Source: Rhodopseudomonas sp. BAL398 (GTDB lineage Bacteria > Pseudomonadota > Alphaproteobacteria > Rhizobiales > Xanthobacteraceae). From it: DNA of 64,000 nt. Position 1 is the first letter of the stretch, and every line of letters starts with the position of its first letter. The stretch covers positions 4,790,501-4,854,500 of the forward strand of contig NZ_CP133111.1 of assembly GCF_033001325.1 (NCBI RefSeq), written 5' to 3'. The translations under genes were made by a program, and so were the position numbers. Positions 62,558 through 64,000 of the stretch are shown piece by piece. The notes below the pieces were generated by a model that searched no databases, was not told the origin of the DNA, and was given only the letters and a program-made list of their open reading frames with translations.

Positions 62558-63967
62558 ATGGGTCTGTTTTCGATGCTGGACCGGGAGCACACAGTTGCCG
62601 AGCCCGGCTATAGCCGCTGGATGGTGCCCCCCGCGGCGTTGTGTATTCATCTGTGCATCGGCCAGGCCTATGCGCTGAGCGTGTTCAACCTGCCGATGAC
62701 CAGATTGCTCGGCATCACCAAATCCGCGCCCGACGACTGGAAGCTGACCGATCTCGGCTGGATTTTCTCGATCGCGATCGTCTGCCTCGGCCTGTCGGCG
62801 GCGCTGTTCGGCCGCTGGGTCGAAGAGGGCGGCCCGCGACGGGCGATGTTCACCGCCGGGCTGTGCTGGGGCGGCGGCTTCCTGGTTTCGGCGCTCGGGA
62901 TCTACGTGCATAATCTGTGGCTGGTCTATCTCGGCTATGGCGTGCTCGGCGGCTGCGGCCTCGGGCTCGGCTACATCTCGCCGGTCTCCACCCTGATCAA
63001 ATGGTTTCCTGATCGCCCCGGCATGGCGACCGGCATGGCGATCATGGGTTTTGGCGGCGGCGCCTTCATCGCCTCGCCATTGTCGGTGTGGCTGATGGCG
63101 AAGTTTTCGACGCCGACCCATGTGGGCGTTGCCGAGGCTTTCATCGTGCTCGGCATCGTCTACTTCCTGTTCATGATGGTGGGCGCCGCGATCGTGCGGG
63201 TGCCGGCGCCGGGCTGGAAGCCGGAGGGCTATGTGGCGCCGGTGGTGGCGCAGAAGCTGATCACCCGCAACGACGTCTACGTCTATAACGCGATCAAGAC
63301 GCCGCAGTTCTGGCTGATCTGGTGGGTGTTGTGTCTCAACGTCACCGCGGGCATCGGCGTACTCGGTCAGGCCTCGGCGATGAGCCAGGAGATGTTCCCG
63401 GGTCAGGTGACCGCGGTGGCGGCCGCCGGCTTCGTCGGATTGCTCAGCCTGTTCAACATGCTGGGGCGCTTCTTCTGGGCCTCGATCTCGGACGTCATCG
63501 GCCGCAAGAACACCTATTCCTGCTTCTTTGCGATCGGCCTGGTGCTGTACTGCCTGGTGCCGTGGACCGGCGCGATCGGCAGCGTGGCGCTGTTCGTGGC
63601 GTGCTTCGTCGTCATCATGAGCATGTATGGCGGCGGCTTCGCCACCGTGCCGGCCTATCTGAAGGACATGTTCGGCACCCGTTATGTGGGCGCGATCCAC
63701 GGCGTGCTGCTGACCGCATGGTCGGCCGCCGGCGTGTTCGGCCCGGTGCTGGTGAACTACATCCGGCAGTACCAGATCGACCACGGCGTGCCCAAGGCGC
63801 AGGCCTACAACACCACAATGTACATCATGGCCGGCCTGCTGGTGGTGGGCTTCATCTGTAACCTGATAATCAAGGCGGTGCATGCCCGCCACCACATGGA
63901 TGACACCGAGTCCCCACGCCATCCGGCCTCCACCCCCACCCGCAACGCGTCGCCCGAACTGGCCTGA
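62558..63967 (+). CDS. OFA-type MFS transporter (oxalate/formate antiporter family)
   Basis: 469 residues, 12 TM, ATG at 62558 after AAAGGGGAGA. RWMVPPAALCIHLCIGQAYALSVFNLPMTRLLG is the OFA start, and GCGLGLGYISPVSTLIKWFPDRPGMATGMAIMGFGGGAFIASP the loop region. It probably exchanges or imports formate, oxalate or a related small carboxylate, feeding the Fds enzyme just upstream. The C-terminal tail is hydrophilic and proline/histidine-rich (HHMDDTESPRHPAS). Confidence 0.9.
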   Translation: MGLFSMLDREHTVAEPGYSRWMVPPAALCIHLCIGQAYALSVFNLPMTRLLGITKSAPDDWKLTDLGWIFSIAIVCLGLSAALFGRWVEEGGPRRAMFTAGLCWGGGFLVSALGIYVHNLWLVYLGYGVLGGCGLGLGYISPVSTLIKWFPDRPGMATGMAIMGFGGGAFIASPLSVWLMAKFSTPTHVGVAEAFIVLGIVYFLFMMVGAAIVRVPAPGWKPEGYVAPVVAQKLITRNDVYVYNAIKTPQFWLIWWVLCLNVTAGIGVLGQASAMSQEMFPGQVTAVAAAGFVGLLSLFNMLGRFFWASISDVIGRKNTYSCFFAIGLVLYCLVPWTGAIGSVALFVACFVVIMSMYGGGFATVPAYLKDMFGTRYVGAIHGVLLTAWSAAGVFGPVLVNYIRQYQIDHGVPKAQAYNTTMYIMAGLLVVGFICNLIIKAVHARHHMDDTESPRHPASTPTRNASPELA

Positions 63968-63977
63968 GGAGCACACC

Positions 63978-64000
63978 ATGCAGACGAGCAATCAAAACGG
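63978..64000 (+). CDS. start of a further gene, cut by window end
   Basis: An ATG at 63978, with GAGGAG about eight bases upstream, opens MQTSNQN at the window end, ten bases after the OFA stop. In this group OFA genes are often followed by a very small membrane protein gene, which this could be. Only seven codons are visible. Confidence 0.5.

Overview
The window looks like chromosomal DNA of a GC-rich alphaproteobacterium of the Bradyrhizobium/Rhodopseudomonas (Nitrobacteraceae) group. This rests on the housekeeping order def-fmt-truA-dapE-dapD-argB-engB-yidC-rnpA-rpmH, a biliverdin-type bacteriophytochrome, an NAD-dependent Mo formate dehydrogenase operon, many SDR/MFS/CoA-ester genes, and long palindromic dispersed repeats between housekeeping genes. 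The species call is inference from gene content; no database search was possible.

Layout. (1) 1-17 kb: housekeeping block with ampG-like permease, a ketopantoate-reductase-like gene flanked by rmuC and a dead rmuC fragment, def, a FitAB-type toxin-antitoxin pair inserted between def and fmt, truA with a duplicated 3' tail, dapE/dapD, a HAD phosphatase, a DUF1036 secreted protein, argB, DUF423, engB, yidC, rnpA, rpmH. Seven extragenic repeats lie here and none was noticed later. (2) 17.3-19.05 kb: an orphan sensor histidine kinase and tRNA-Arg(ACG). (3) 19.3-36.9 kb: an accessory catabolic region starting next to the tRNA. It holds an SDR-SDR-SnoaL operon, two ACS-type MFS transporters, Crp/Fnr, IclR and GntR regulators, an acetoacetate-decarboxylase-like gene with an orphan periplasmic binding protein and a third SDR, a lyase/DUF35/thiolase-like/MFS/CoA-transferase operon, and an OPT-family transporter without a normal start codon at the conserved N-terminus. 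(4) 37-39.4 kb: guanidinium-type SMR exporter and divergent btaB/btaA betaine-lipid genes with Pho-box-like sites between them. (5) 39.4-55.4 kb: Crp/Fnr regulator, hybrid bacteriophytochrome kinase, then a chemotaxis operon STAS-cheY-cheA-cheW-mcp-mcp-cheW-cheR-cheB plus a 577-residue soluble receptor-like protein. (6) 55.5-64 kb: LysR regulator, fdsG-fdsB-fdsA-fdsC-fdsD formate dehydrogenase, and an oxalate/formate-type antiporter followed by the start of one more gene cut by the window end.

How they work together. Region 3 reads as uptake plus CoA-thioester/beta-keto-acid catabolism of an unidentified compound with three local regulators. Region 5 is a self-contained sensory array, possibly light-linked, that lacks cheD, cheZ and cheC/X; the 577-residue protein is the best candidate for a new component. 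Region 6 oxidises formate to CO2 with NAD+ and probably imports or exchanges formate/oxalate.
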